Assembly: GCA_034675265.1 (NCBI GenBank)
Contig: JAUCDK010000003.1
Location: 1 to 53,076, forward strand
Reading direction: 5' to 3'
DNA length: 53,076 nucleotides
Source: UBA7396 sp034675265
GTDB taxonomy: Bacteria > Patescibacteriota > Gracilibacteria > BD1-5 > UBA6164
Shown here piece by piece: positions 30,679 to 41,142 of the stretch. A program made the translations under genes and the position numbers. The notes beneath the pieces were generated by a model. That model made no database searches and was not told the origin of the DNA. It worked only from the letters and a program-made list of their open reading frames with translations. Every line of letters starts with the position of its first letter. Position 1 is the stretch's first letter.

Positions 30679-31212
30679 ATGAATAATAACTCAAAATATA
30701 AATTTCTTACGTATTTATTTTTACTTTTAAGTGTTTTTGTTGTGTTTTTATTTACAAAAAATGTCTACACTCAAATTACTCAAAATAATACTCAAAAAGA
30801 AGCATTACTACAACAATTAAAAGATAAAAATACTGAATATGAAAGAGTTTCAAAAATTAAATCTGATATTGATTCAGGTCAAGTAACAGACATTAATTTT
30901 GATAAATTTTTATCAGAATTTTCAGAAGATGAATTAGTTGAATATTTTTATACATATGCAAATACAAATCCAACTAAACTTCAAATTCAATCAATTACAC
31001 TTTCTCCAGGAACGTATAATGAATTTGGTTTTCAAGAAGCTAAAATTGATGTAGACGCAGTGTTTGCAACAGAAAAGGATATATTAGATATGATTACTTT
31101 TTTACAAAATTCACAAAAATATAATTTATTTATTCATGAATTTAATTATCCTCTTGGAAATACAACAGGACCGTTTACAGTAACTATACCTCTTAAGGTT
31201 CTATATAAATAA
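30679..31212 (+). CDS. PilO-like type IV pilus assembly protein
   Basis: The 177-residue protein repeats the PilN-type plan: membrane helix (YLFLLLSVFVVFLFT), coiled coil (NNTQKEALLQQLKDKNTEYE) and a C-terminal ferredoxin-like part (QIQSITLSPGTY, TFLQNSQKYNLFIHEF). It is the likely PilO partner of the preceding protein. It has no UGA codon. The next gene, PilC, follows after 21 nt. Confidence 0.65.
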   Translation: MNNNSKYKFLTYLFLLLSVFVVFLFTKNVYTQITQNNTQKEALLQQLKDKNTEYERVSKIKSDIDSGQVTDINFDKFLSEFSEDELVEYFYTYANTNPTKLQIQSITLSPGTYNEFGFQEAKIDVDAVFATEKDILDMITFLQNSQKYNLFIHEFNYPLGNTTGPFTVTIPLKVLYK

Positions 31213-31233
31213 TATTACTAATATTTCATTATT

Positions 31234-32346
31234 ATGAATGATACGTTAAATCAAAACAGTGAAAAAAAAGAAGAACAAAAACAATATTACTTCTTCAAAA
31301 AAATCAGTTTAGTAGATAAATTTAATTTTTATGAATATTTATCTATTATGCTTGATGGGGGAGTAACTATTACTTCTGCACTTGATTCAGTAAGCAAAAA
31401 AATTAAAAATCAATATTTTAAAGATAAAATAGGAGAACTGCTTGTATTTATTTCATCTGGAGATAGTTTAAATAAAGCAATGAAAAAAATGCCAGATGTA
31501 TTTTCTTCTCAAGAGTATTCTATTGTTGAAGCATGAGAAAAATCTTGAACTTTGATAGGAGCTTTATCGACTCTTGCAATTGAGTCAAAAAAATTATATG
31601 AACTAAGACAAACTATTAAATCATCACTTACATATCCGCTTATTATTATATTATTTTTAGTAGTAGCTGTATTAATCGTAATGACATATGTAGTTCCAGC
31701 TCTTATTCCATTAATTGAAGAAGCAGGAGCAGAAAAACCATTTGCAACAACAGCTTTAATTGCAACAAGTAATTTCGTAACGAATAACTTTATTTTACTT
31801 ATATTATTTTTCTTAACTTCGGTTCTTTTATTTGTATGATATAAATCAACAGATTCTGGAAAAAAATTTTTGGATAATCTATATTTGAAAATTCCACTTA
31901 TTTGAGAAGTGTACAAAAATTATATTATAGCATCGTCATCATCTATTTTATGAGTTTTAATGAATGCAGGGATTCCAGTAGTAAAATCAATTATTTTAGT
32001 TGGAAAATCTTCAAATAATATTATGTATGAGGAATTATATAATGATATTTCTCTTAGAGTTGGAAGCGGAAAAAAAATAGTAGATTCTATTTTAGAAGCT
32101 GATGTTGCTAATGAATATTTTCCTTCAGATTTTGTACAACTTTTATCTGTATGAGAAAAAACAGCGTCTCTTGATAAAGTGTGTAAAAAACTCAATGAAC
32201 AATATACAAGAGAAGTAAATTATGCACTTTGAAATCTTACAAAATGGATAGAACCAATTGCTATTTTTGTAGCCTGAATATTTGTATTATGGTTTGCATT
32301 TGCTATTTTTGGAGCTATATTAAAATTAACTCAATCAATAGGATAA
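31234..32346 (+). CDS. pilC: Type IV pilus inner-membrane platform protein PilC/GspF
   Basis: The 370-residue protein has the two-fold GspF repeat. The first half carries FYEYLSIMLDGGVTITSALD, then EAGEKSGTLIGALSTLA, then helices SLTYPLIIILFLVVAVLIVM. The second half carries SSSSILGVLMNAGIPVVKSI, VGEKTASLDKVCKKL and WIEPIAIFVAGIFVLWFAFA. It anchors the assembly motor. Family glycines (GEKSG, GEKT) are UGA. Length normal to slightly short. Confidence 0.93.
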
Positions 32347-32370
32347 TACTTATTAAATCAAAAAAATTTT

Positions 32371-32919
32371 ATGAAATATATAAACTCAAAATGATTTACT
32401 TTAATAGAATTATTAATTTCTATAACTATTTTTCTTATTTTGACTATGATGACATATGTAAATTATGCAACATATCAAAATATTGCAAAAGTGAAATTGT
32501 CTTTAAAAGAAGTTTCTCAAAGTATCAATGAAGCAAGAAATATGGCAATTAATGGATATGATAAAAATAAAGTAAATCAATCTATTTGAGTTTTTTTTGA
32601 TGTGAATGATAAAAATATTGTAAAGTATTATGGATATAATTTTAATTCTTGAATTACACTTTCTCAGGCAAATATTATTAAAGAAAAAAAATTACAAGAT
32701 TGAGTAGAAATAGATAAAATTTCAGGACACAATAAAATTATGATTCATTTTTCATCTATTTATGGAATTCCAACGATTTATTATTTTGATGAATCTGGAG
32801 AAAAACAAGATTATTCTTGAGATATACTTGATTTTCCACTTTCTTATAAATGAATACAAAATTTTCCATTTAAAAGAAATTTACAATATTTTAAAAATAC
32901 GAATGTAGTTGATTATTAA
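32371..32919 (+). CDS. Minor pilin / pseudopilin (GspH-like)
   Basis: The 182-residue prepilin has the class III leader MKYINSKG followed by FTLIELLISITIFLILTMM, with cleavage after the UGA-coded Gly and the conserved Glu5. A short polar domain follows (EVSQSINEARNMAINGYD), as in GspH/FimT proteins. Substrate of the prepilin peptidase at 43869-44951. Confidence 0.85.
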
Positions 32920-32925
32920 AAAATT

Positions 32926-33531
32926 ATGAAAAAAAATAATGCTTGATTTTCTATTATAGAAATACTCATCTGAATTTTTATATTTACTCTTTGATTAGTT
33001 GGGATATATGCACTTATATTATCAACTCTTCAACTCAATGATTATTCAAAAAATTCTATTATTGCTACGAACTTAGCAAGAGAATCGATAGAAACTGTGA
33101 GAAATGTGAGAGATAGTAATTATAAAAATCTTTTTAAATGGAACAAACTTCCAGGAGGAGACGTAAATAATCTTTTTCAAACAGGAGTGTATTATAAAGT
33201 AGAAAATGATTTTTATAACACATTACCACAAAATATTTCTTTTACTAAAATTGATAATTTTTGAGAATGAAAATCACAATTAACAACCAAAATGAAAGAA
33301 TATCAATTATGTTTCAATTCGCAAAAAATGTATACATATGATTGTAGAACGAGTAATCCTCCAACATATTTTTATAGATACGTAACATTTGAAGATGTAA
33401 CATATGTAGAAAATGGAGAAACAAAAAAATTAGAAAATGCATTAAAATTAACCTCAAAAGTTATTTGGTACAATAGATGATATCACGAAATACAACTTGA
33501 TACTATACTGACAGATTTCTTAAGACAATAA
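32926..33531 (+). CDS. Minor pilin / pseudopilin (GspI/PilV-like)
   Basis: The 201-residue prepilin has leader MKKNNAG and FSIIEILIGIFIFTLGLVGI, then NLARESIETVRNVRDSNY, the helix mark of PilV/GspI. The body has two Cys (QLCFNSQKMYTYDCRT) that may form a disulfide. The Gly before the cleavage site is UGA. Confidence 0.85.
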
Positions 33532-33558
33532 AAATTATCTTCTAACTATTCATTTATT

Positions 33559-34155
33559 ATGAAAAAAAATAATACATGATTTACCTTGATAGAACTTATT
33601 GTATCAGTTTCTATACTTTCTATTATTATGATTTCAGTATTTATGATTTTTGCTTTATCAGCAGATTTAAACAACAAAACTGATATATCAAGAGCCATGC
33701 AAGAAAATGTAAAAAATATTGTAGAAACTATTGCTGAAGATGTAAGAAAACAAGGAAAATCATTACAAATTAGTTCATCTACTGGTTTAGGAGAATGTAG
33801 ATTTCCTGAAAAAACATATTTATCAGGAACGACATTATGTATTTGAAATAATCGTTATTACCTTGCTAAACTTGATTTAGAACAATGGATTAAAGTTACA
33901 AATTATGAAGAATGTAATGAACAAACACAATGTTTTATTATAAAAAATAGTGGAAATGTAGTAACACAATTATCAAATAGTTGGGTAGATTTTAAAAATT
34001 TGACATTTTATGTTGCTCGTGATGGAATGAATAAAGTAACACTTCATCTTGAATTACAACCTTCAAATAAGAAATGAATAAAATCTTCTTTGATTAAAGA
34101 TAATAAACTCATTCTTCAAACAACTTTGTCTGAAAGATTATATAATGATTATTAA
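33559..34155 (+). CDS. Minor pilin / pseudopilin (GspJ/PilW-like)
   Basis: The 198-residue prepilin has leader MKKNNTG and FTLIELIVSVSILSIIMISV, followed by MQENVKNIVETIAEDVRKQG, the PilW/GspJ long helix. Four Cys occur in the body. Position after the PilV-like gene and before the PilX-like gene matches the usual minor-pilin order. Confidence 0.85.
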
Positions 34156-34179
34156 TATTTTATTATTTACTACTTACAA

Positions 34180-34974
34180 ATGAAAAATAATAAATCTGGA
34201 TATTCTGTCATTCTCTCTATCTTGATGGTAGGATTTATGTTGGTGCTTACATCAGGAGTCTTTATGTTGGTTTTAAGTGAAAATAAAGATACAAAAGCTA
34301 TGGAATATTATTTAAAAGCATTTGCTTGAGCTGAAGGATCTATTGAAATAGCACTTTTAAAAGCAAAAAAATATAATTATTCATATAGTGAAACTCTTAC
34401 GACTTCTCAACCACTTTCAAAAGCACTTTTTAGAGATAATGAATTATATAATTTTACAAAAGATGTATTTATTTCATTTGATTTAGATGCAACTGGATGA
34501 GAAATTATGGATAAAGAGCTTGAATCTTGAAAATTTGAAATTATTCCACTGTTTTATTATGATCAGGCAGGAAATTTAAAAAAAGTAACTCAAATTCAGC
34601 TTTCATGAGTAAATGAAATAGTTTGGAATATTATTGGAGAAACTTCTTGAATTTCATGAGTAGGGAATTTTACTAATACAACCCAAGGAAATTATAAAAC
34701 ACTTTGAGCTCAATGAGTATCATATACACAGAAAAAAATTTGAGATTTTCTTGAAGTTTCGAGTAATCAGCATAATTATCTCATTTTACATAATACTAGT
34801 AATGATACTGTAAAATATAATCTAAAATCTTTAAAATCAGGAGAATATTTAACAAAAGAAACCTCAGAAATTATTGGAACCTGAGAAGTTGGGGGATATA
34901 AGCAAAACTTAAAGGTGAGTGTAAACAGTTCGGAGTACTTAAATTTACTAAAATACTCAATATTTTCAAATTAA
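34180..34974 (+). CDS. PilX/GspK-like pilus protein
   Basis: The 264-residue protein starts MKNNKSGYSVILSILMVGFM, an N-terminal helix without Glu5, then YYLKAFAGAEGSIEIALLKA, the AFxxAExxxE motif of PilX/GspK proteins. The C-terminal half is beta-rich and unassigned. It is the last gene of the operon, followed by a terminator. Confidence 0.78.
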
Positions 34975-35001
34975 AAAAATGGCTTTTAAACGCCATTTTT
35001 T
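34975..35001 (+). terminator. Terminator of the pilus operon
   Basis: AAAAATGGC/GCCATTTTT with a T-run. Confidence 0.8.
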
Positions 35002-35043
35002 ATTTATCTTCCTTTATTTAAAGCGAAAAAAGTAAAAAAAAAT

Positions 35044-35071
35044 TTGCAATTTGTTTTAAACTTGCTAGAAT
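35044..35071 (+). promoter_or_regulatory. Promoter of the HU gene
   Basis: TTGCAA (35044-35049) and TAGAAT (35066-35071), 16 nt apart, with a 33-nt leader. Confidence 0.55.
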
Positions 35072-35104
35072 GCTTATGTTTATTTTATTAATAACTTTTT
35101 TGTT

Positions 35105-35377
35105 ATGAAAAAACAAGACTTTATAAAAGCAGTTGCATCTGCTGCAGGTTTATCTCAAGATGCTGTTAATAAAGCTTTAAATACTATCGTTGATGTAGTT
35201 ACTGCTGAATTAAAAGCTGGAAGAGAAGTAAATATTACTGGTTTTGGTGCATTTAAAGTATCAAAAAGAGCTGCTAGAAATTGAGTAAATCCAAGAACTG
35301 GAGCTAAAATTTCTATTCCTGCTATGAAAACTCCTGTTTTTAGAGCTGGTAAAACTTTAAAAGAAAATGTTAGATAA
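35105..35377 (+). CDS. hup: Histone-like DNA-binding protein HU
   Basis: The 90-residue protein is HU/IHF: MKKQDFIKAVASAAGLSQDA, a dimer helix KALNTIVDVVTAELKAG, the beta arm VNITGFGAFKVSKRAARNG and VNPRTGAKISIPAMKTP with the NPRTG...P tip that kinks DNA, then FRAGKTLKENV. Full length. One glycine before the NPRTG tip is UGA. Monocistronic. Confidence 0.96.
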
Positions 35378-35389
35378 TTAAAAAAAGTA

Positions 35390-35419
35390 AAAAATACCTC
35401 GAAAGAGGTATTTTTTATT
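35390..35419 (+). terminator. Terminator after the HU gene
   Basis: AAATACCTC/GAGGTATTT with GAAA loop and T-run. Confidence 0.88.
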
Positions 35420-35479
35420 TGATTTTTTTTGAAATAATTGTTATAATAGATAAGATATTTTTTATATAACTATACATCA

Positions 35480-36019
35480 ATGAAAGAAATATTTATAGAC
35501 GATATCTCTGTCGATACCATAAATCTTGATTATATATCTTCGCTTTATAGTGAAAACTCTTTTGATGTTTCATTTTTATTTAGATCTGATTTTAAAAACT
35601 CAAAAAGTTTAAGAGATTTTTTGCTTTTAATTTTTGAATTTTTAGGTGTAGATTCTATTTGGAAAAATAGATTTGTACTTATTATTGATGAACTCAATAA
35701 TAATGCGATTGAATATGGGAGTAAACAATGAGATATGAACGTATTGAGGTTTTTTTCAGAAATTATTTGAGACGAAGTGTTTATAAATATTGAAGTACAA
35801 GATTGTTGAAGTTGAACTCAAGCAAAAACAGCATTAGAAATGGAAGAACTAAGAAATCAAAGATTAGAAAAATGATTTGAAAATCATACTTGAATTAGAG
35901 GAAGAGGATTATTTTTAATTATTACTAAATTGGTAGATATGCTTTATTTCAAAGATGCTTCTGAAAAATGACTCATTGTTGGGATAAAAAAACAACTTCA
36001 AATACAAAAAAAAGACTAG
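35480..36019 (+). CDS. RsbW-like HATPase (anti-sigma-type serine kinase)
   Basis: The 179-residue protein has a GHKL ATPase fold. The N-box is VLIIDELNNNAIEYGSKQ (about 72-89), G1 is VEVQDCGSGTQAK and G2 is GIRGRGLFLIITKLVD. That is the RsbW/SpoIIAB pattern, which binds sigma or anti-anti-sigma factors and phosphorylates Ser. No partner STAS or sigma gene is in the window. About 60 residues precede the N-box, longer than usual. Stop is TAG inside a shared terminator. Confidence 0.82.
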
Positions 36020-36038
36020 AAATTTTCTAGTCTTTTTT
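36008..36038. terminator. Terminator shared by convergent genes
   Basis: AAGACTAGAAA/TTTCTAGTCTT with A- and T-runs. The RsbW-like stop lies in one arm and the FtsQ-like stop (36037-36039) at the other edge. Confidence 0.85.
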
Positions 36039-36996
36039 AATCATATATGCTTTTCATATTTTGATTGCATTGAAATTCGCTATCTTTTGCACAATATATA
36101 ATTTTTTCATTAATTCTCAGATCAATATAAACGATTCAAACTTTTACAGTAGATGCATAGTTTTTATTAAAAATATTTAATTTTTCTATTTGAACATTTT
36201 CTTCTTTATTGAGATCAAAAATAATTCTTGTACCATTTTGATCTATAATATGAAGTTCTCATTCTTTCATATAATAAATAATTTCACCAACACTTACAAA
36301 AGAACTATTTTGATGTACTAAATCTATAATTGTTTTTATTTTTTTGAGATATTCTTCTTTAAATACTTTTTTATAATCAACAATTCCTATATTATTGAGT
36401 CATTTTATTTGAATCATTTGAGTGTTTTCTTTTGCTTTTGATGGAATCATTACTCCATTGCTGGTGATTTCATAAAATTTGTTTTCATAATCAAATCAAA
36501 ATATTGCCTCATAACTTTGTAAAATGATTTTTATATTATCTGGTAAAATTTTTCTAATATAAATTTCTTTTATGTTTGGTTGATGAGATAAAAGACTTTG
36601 TTTCATTTCATTCTTATCGCTAAATAAAATGGGTCTATATCTGTATCTTTCTAAAGATCTGTATGATAAATCGATATTAATTAGCTCATCTTCTCTAATT
36701 ACATCAATACTTTTTATAGAGAAATAGTGAGAAAAAAATAAAATATATAAACTGGCTCAAAATAAAAATATTCAAATCAAATAATAATAAATATTTAACT
36801 TTTTTATATCTCAAAAAGTGTTTTCAAACTCTAATTTTGAGGTAAATAATTTATACTTATTTCTTTTTGATTTAAATTTTGGTGAAGTATCATTTTGAAC
36901 ATACAGTTTACTTTTTTCTCTTTTTATATTCTTTCTGAATTTTTTATCAGAGAAAAAACTTTTATATTTTTCAATAATTTTTTGTATACTTTTCAT
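36037..36996 (-). CDS. ftsQ: FtsQ-like divisome protein
   Basis: The 319-residue protein has a long basic cytosolic N-terminus, one membrane helix (about residues 66-88, IGIFLFGASLYILFFSHY), then a POTRA-like domain (IKSIDVI at its start, QSLLSHQPNIKEIYIRKILPD) and an FtsQ-type beta domain (IKIILQSYEAIFGFDYENKFYE, two strands). That layout fits FtsQ/DivIB. It is cotranscribed with rbfA, which overlaps no base but starts 3 nt upstream. Sequence alone leaves other POTRA proteins possible. Confidence 0.72.
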
Positions 36997-36998
36997 AA

Positions 36999-37340
36999 TT
37001 ATTCAGTTTCTAGAGAATTAATTTTACTTATTAATTGAGTCGAAAATTCCATTTCATTGCTATAGCGAAATCTTACTATAGGAGTTTTTCTAAGAGTAAT
37101 ATTGTTATTAATTGCTTCCTTTACTAATTGTGCGTAATTTGCAAGGGTTTTACAAAGTTTTTCACCGTTTTTTAATGAACTTACAAATACATCTAAATAA
37201 GACATATCAGAAGCAAGTTCTACATCATTTACTGTAATCAGTCAAAATTCGCTTTGTATTTCAAGTGTTTGCTCCATAATACAATTTCAAACAATTTCTT
37301 TGAGCATTGAATTCATTTTTTTGAGTCTATCTTGTTTCAT
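36999..37340 (-). CDS. rbfA: Ribosome-binding factor A
   Basis: The 113-residue protein is a KH-like factor for 16S rRNA maturation: MKQDRLKKMNSMLKEIVGN at the start, FGLITVNDVELASDMSYLDV in the middle (LVTVTDVxVSxDLxxAxVYV type) and the closing LRKTPIVRFRYSNEME helix motif. Length fits. Two UGA-Gly codons. Cotranscribed with the FtsQ-like gene. Confidence 0.88.
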
Positions 37341-37388
37341 TTTTTAAAGTTATTAAGTATTTTTTGTATTGTATGGAAGAGTTTTAAT

Positions 37389-37415
37389 TTGACAAATTTA
37401 AATTTTAAATAAAAT
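37389..37415 (+). promoter_or_regulatory. Promoter of the bS21 gene
   Basis: TTGACA (37389-37394) is consensus. TAAAAT (37410-37415) follows after 15 nt, or AAAATA after 16. Confidence 0.55.
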
Positions 37416-37434
37416 AGGACTACTTTAATATTAA

Positions 37435-37451
37435 CTATCTTAGGGAGATAG
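37435..37451 (+). promoter_or_regulatory. Hairpin carrying the Shine-Dalgarno of bS21
   Basis: CTATCT and AGATAG pair around loop TAGGG. The GGAG core (37444-37447) spans loop and arm and lies 8 nt before the ATG. Almost no other gene here has such a sequence, so it may mediate control of bS21. Confidence 0.5.
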
Positions 37452-37455
37452 AAAA

Positions 37456-37656
37456 ATGATTTACGCAGTTAGAAATGAATGAGAAACTAACGATAAACTT
37501 ATTCTTAGATATAAAAAACTTTTTTTCCAATCAAGAATCGCTAACAAATTAAAAGCAGAAAGATATGCTGTAAGAGATTTAAGTGCTAGAAAAACAAGAG
37601 AAAAAGCTATCATTAGAGAAACATACAGAAGCTTAAATAACAAAGTGTACTTCTAA
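37456..37656 (+). CDS. rpsU: Ribosomal protein bS21
   Basis: The 66-residue basic protein has the bS21 sequence pattern: VRNEGETNDKLILRYKKLFF, RIANKLKAERYAVRDLS, ARKTREKAIIRETYRSLN. It sits near the anti-Shine-Dalgarno end of 16S rRNA in the small subunit. The gene has a consensus-like promoter and a true Shine-Dalgarno within a hairpin. One UGA-Gly. Confidence 0.93.
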
Positions 37657-37661
37657 TAAAA

Positions 37662-37690
37662 TAAAAAACCTATTTTTAGGTTTTTATTTT
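37662..37690 (+). terminator. Terminator after the bS21 gene
   Basis: AAAAACCTA/TAGGTTTTT around TTTT. Confidence 0.8.
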
Positions 37691-37744
37691 TTGCACAAAA
37701 AATTAAGTTCCATATACTATAAAAAAATTTTAAATAAAATTATT

Positions 37745-38626
37745 ATGAATAAAGTCAAAAAAGCAATTATACTTGCAAATATAACAGCCATATTTTTGGC
37801 AATTATTAAATTTACTACTTGAATTTTAACAGGAAGTTTATCTGTTTTGTCTTCTGCACTTGATTCACTTCTTGATTTTTTTGTTTCCCTTTTTAATTTG
37901 TATATTTTAAAAAAGAGTGAGAAAAAATTCGATGAAAATTATAATTATTGACAAGGAAAAATTCAATGAGTTGGAGCTGTTTTAGAATGAGCTATTGTAT
38001 GATTTTCATGAATTATGGTTATTTATCTTGCTATTGAAAAGATTCTTTCTCAATCATATATTTCTCAAGTAGATGTTTCTTTGTATATGATGCTTGTTTC
38101 TATTTGTGTTACTGGAGGACTTGTTTTTTATCTTACGAAAGTTTCTAAAGAGGTAAATCATTTGACTTTGAAAGCTGATATATTGCATTATAAAACAGAT
38201 TTATTTACCAATTTTTGAATTATTTGAGGTCTGATTTTGATAAAAATAACATGATTTTATATCTTGGATACGGTGATTTGAATTTTAATTTGAGGATATA
38301 TTTTGCTTTCAAGTAAGGGAATTATTGAAGAGTGATATCATATGTTGATGGATAGAAAAATAGAAGATGATTTGATTCAACAAATTATAAAAATTATAGA
38401 AACAACGGATAAACAAATTACTTGATATCATTTTTTAAAAACAAGAAAATCGGGGAATGATATTTTTGTAGATTTTCATTTAGTTTTTAATCAAAATATT
38501 ACTTTACTCAATGCTCATAGTATTTCTGATAAAATAGAACATAAAATTAGAAATATTATTCCTGATGCGATTGTGTCTATTCATCTCGATCCATTTGATG
38601 ATAGTGCAAGAGAATATACAAGATAA
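37745..38626 (+). CDS. Cation diffusion facilitator metal exporter
   Basis: The 293-residue protein has six membrane helices and the CDF metal site: SALDSLLDFFVSLFN on helix 2 (DxxxD) and LHYKTDLFTNFG on helix 5 (HxxxD, ADILHYKTD). A cytosolic ferredoxin-like C-terminus follows (QITGYHFLKTRKSGNDIFVDF, then HLDPFDD). The DxxxD/HxxxD pair fits Fe, Zn or Mn export (FieF/MamM-like). Monocistronic by spacing, though no terminator separates it clearly from the U32 gene. Confidence 0.9.
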
Positions 38627-38690
38627 TAATTTTATTTGATAAGATATTTTTTATCTATATAATAAAAAAAATAGATTTTCACTATACATT

Positions 38691-40067
38691 ATGTTCAAAA
38701 AAATTGTGTGACTTTGATTTTCTACCAAAGGAAAAAATGCAAAAGATGTAGAAAGATATGTTTCTGAATTAGTTTTATGATGAGCTAATGAATTTTTTAC
38801 TGGATATAATCCACCATATTGGTATGAAAAATTTGGTTTTGAAGTTTCTCCAAATGGAAGATTTGCTGAACACGAACAAATTACTGATTATGAAAGTTTA
38901 AAATTAGTTGTTCAAGAAGTTCATAAACATGGTTTTGAACTTTTTATCAATTTAAATGCTTGGTATTATACCGATATTACTTTCCCATATATTCAAAAAA
39001 TGATTGAGGAATTTATTGAGCTTTGAATTGATGGAATTATTTGTGGAAATGTAAGTGTTTTAGAGTATTTGAAAGAAATAAATTATAAATGAAAAATAAA
39101 TATTTCTACTATTATGGCTGTATATAATACAGAAGCAATTAGATTTTTCTTGGAAAATTATACTATCAATAAAGTGATTTTATCTCGTGAAATTACTCTT
39201 AGAGAAATAGAAAATATTGTAACGACTTTTCCTGAAACAAAATTTGAAGTTTTTGGAGAAGGGGATTTTTGTAGATACAATAATGGGCTTTGTTATGCAG
39301 AACATAAATATTGAGCAAGAGATATTTGTACGGTAGTTGTGAATGATCTCATTTTTAAGAAAAAATTTAGAGCTGATTTTAAGAAAGTTATTTTATCTAA
39401 TTCTTTATCAGATTTAGATAAAATTGGTATGTTTGATGATGATTTTGAAGATATTTTTGATAAAATTTCAGATATTTTAACAAAAATTGAGCTTGGATTT
39501 GAAGATATGGATTTCTTGAAAAAAGAATTATTTTCTATTTATAAAATCTCAAAAAATAGAGTAGATTTATTTTTTGATGCTATTTCATGAGCGAATAGTG
39601 ATAAAAATAAAAAAATTATTATTTATTTTAAATGACTGACTTATATTTTACAAAATTATATTATTTCTGATGAAAAGGAAAAAATTGATTTATTGAATTT
39701 AAGAGAAGAGCTTGAAAAATCTATAAAAACAGGAATGCAATATTTTTTCTCAAAGATAAAACAAGTTTGATGAGAACCTAAATTAAAGGCTTTAGAAACA
39801 GGATTATTTTATGCAAAATGAGATAATTTAAATTTATATAGTTATTTATTTTTCTCAAAATTTCCAAATATTGAAACAGTAAAATTTCCAACTCGTGGAA
39901 GAAGTTATAATGAAAAAATTAAAACGATTGCAGAAACGGTTGATGCTTGAGAGGTAAATCAAAATTATATTGAAAGATGAGTAAGTATTGAAAGAAGTCA
40001 CTATGATTTAACCTATCTTTTTGGAGAAAAATTATGGTTTAGAAATATGTTACAAGATAAGTTTTAA
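38691..40067 (+). CDS. U32-family protein
   Basis: The 458-residue protein matches the U32 family core: FELFINLNAWYYTD, GIDGIICGNVSVLEYLKE, INISTIMAVYNTEAIRFF, NKVILSREITLREIENI (the SRE motif) and FEVFGEGDFCRYNNGLCY. Members that act in bacteria (TrhP/RlhA) hydroxylate tRNA or rRNA via prephenate, others are called collagenase-like. The last third is lineage-specific (KFPTRGRSYNEKIKTIAETV). The stop lies 3 nt before the EarP-like gene, so they are cotranscribed. Confidence 0.8.
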
Positions 40068-40070
40068 TGT

Positions 40071-41075
40071 ATGCACCAAATAGATTTTCTCACCACTATT
40101 ATTGATAACTTTTGAGATGCAGGATTTGCTTTTCATCTTGCTATTTCTTTGCTTTATAATGATAAAAATTTACAAATTCGTTTTTTTTGTGATGACAAAG
40201 AATTGTTTTTAAAACTAAAAGGAAATCTTGAAATTCAAAATCTTACCTATTATGATTTAAAAGATTTTGAAAAAGAGAAACCATCACAAATTATATATAA
40301 TTTTTTTGACAGAAAAATAAATTTTGAATATCTACATAGTTTTTCTTATGATATAAAATTGATAAATTTTTCATATTTTCTTATGCACGATGGAGTAAAA
40401 AATCTTCATAATACTTCATATCAATCAAAAAATGTGCAGGTAACACATTATATTCCATCTCTTTTACCAGAGTGAGGTTGAGTGATAATTTCACCTCAAA
40501 TAGAAATATTTTCAAAAGAATTAGAAAAAAAGGGAATAGAGCATTATAAAAAAGAATTATTTCCTCATTTAGCAGAAGATATTTTAAAAAAAGATTGGGT
40601 TTCGGTATTTTGCTATAGAGAAACTTTTGAACAAATCAGAGAAGCTATTTTACAAGATTTTCAAAAAATATATTTGGTTTTTCAACATCCTATTGGGTGA
40701 AAAAACATTATAAATATGCCATTTTTAAATATTTTGGAATATGAAAAACTTCTTCATATTTGCCAATATAATATTGTAAGATGAGAAAATAGTTTAGTAG
40801 CTGCTATTTGAGCAAAAAAGCCATTTTTATGGGATATTTATAAAGAACACAATGAAGCACATAAATATAAAATAGAAGATTTTATATCATTTTTAAGACA
40901 ATTTTGAGAACATAAAGAATATTTTGAAATATTTAGGATATTTAACTCAGGAGATGACATATGAAATGGATTAAGGAAAATGCTTCTTTTAGAGCAAATT
41001 TCACTTTTTTCTGATGTATGAGAATATATGTATCAAAATGCACATCTCTTAAAAAAATGAAAAAAAGAAGTGTAA
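40071..41075 (+). CDS. earP: EarP-like EF-P arginine rhamnosyltransferase
   Basis: The 334-residue protein resembles EarP (DUF2331), which adds rhamnose from TDP-rhamnose to an Arg of elongation factor P. The N-terminal signature TTIIDNFGDAGFAFHLAISL contains Asp12 and Asp16 at the places of the catalytic aspartates, followed by FFCDD. The C-terminal sugar-nucleotide motif reads IVRGENSLVAAIGAKKPFLW (Arg237, Glu239) then DIYKEHNEAHKYK, matching RGEDSFVRAxWAxKPFxWxIYxQxxxAHxxKL. The length is a little under the usual 370-380. Partner EF-P is not in the window. Cotranscribed with the U32 gene. Confidence 0.85.
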
Positions 41076-41078
41076 TTT

Positions 41079-41107
41079 TTGATTTTTACAAAAAAATATG
41101 CTACAAT
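41079..41107 (+). promoter_or_regulatory. Promoter of the second surface protein gene
   Basis: TTGATT (41079-41084) and TACAAT (41102-41107), 17 nt apart, with a 35-nt leader. Confidence 0.5.
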
Positions 41108-41142
41108 TTCTTTGCTTATTTATATTTTTAATACATATTACT

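Noticed and set aside
30132..34974. A type II secretion or competence operon instead of type IV pili
   Set aside because: PilT and the PilN/PilO/PilC plus minor-pilin order favour pili. No secretin or GspE-like gene is present to support secretion.
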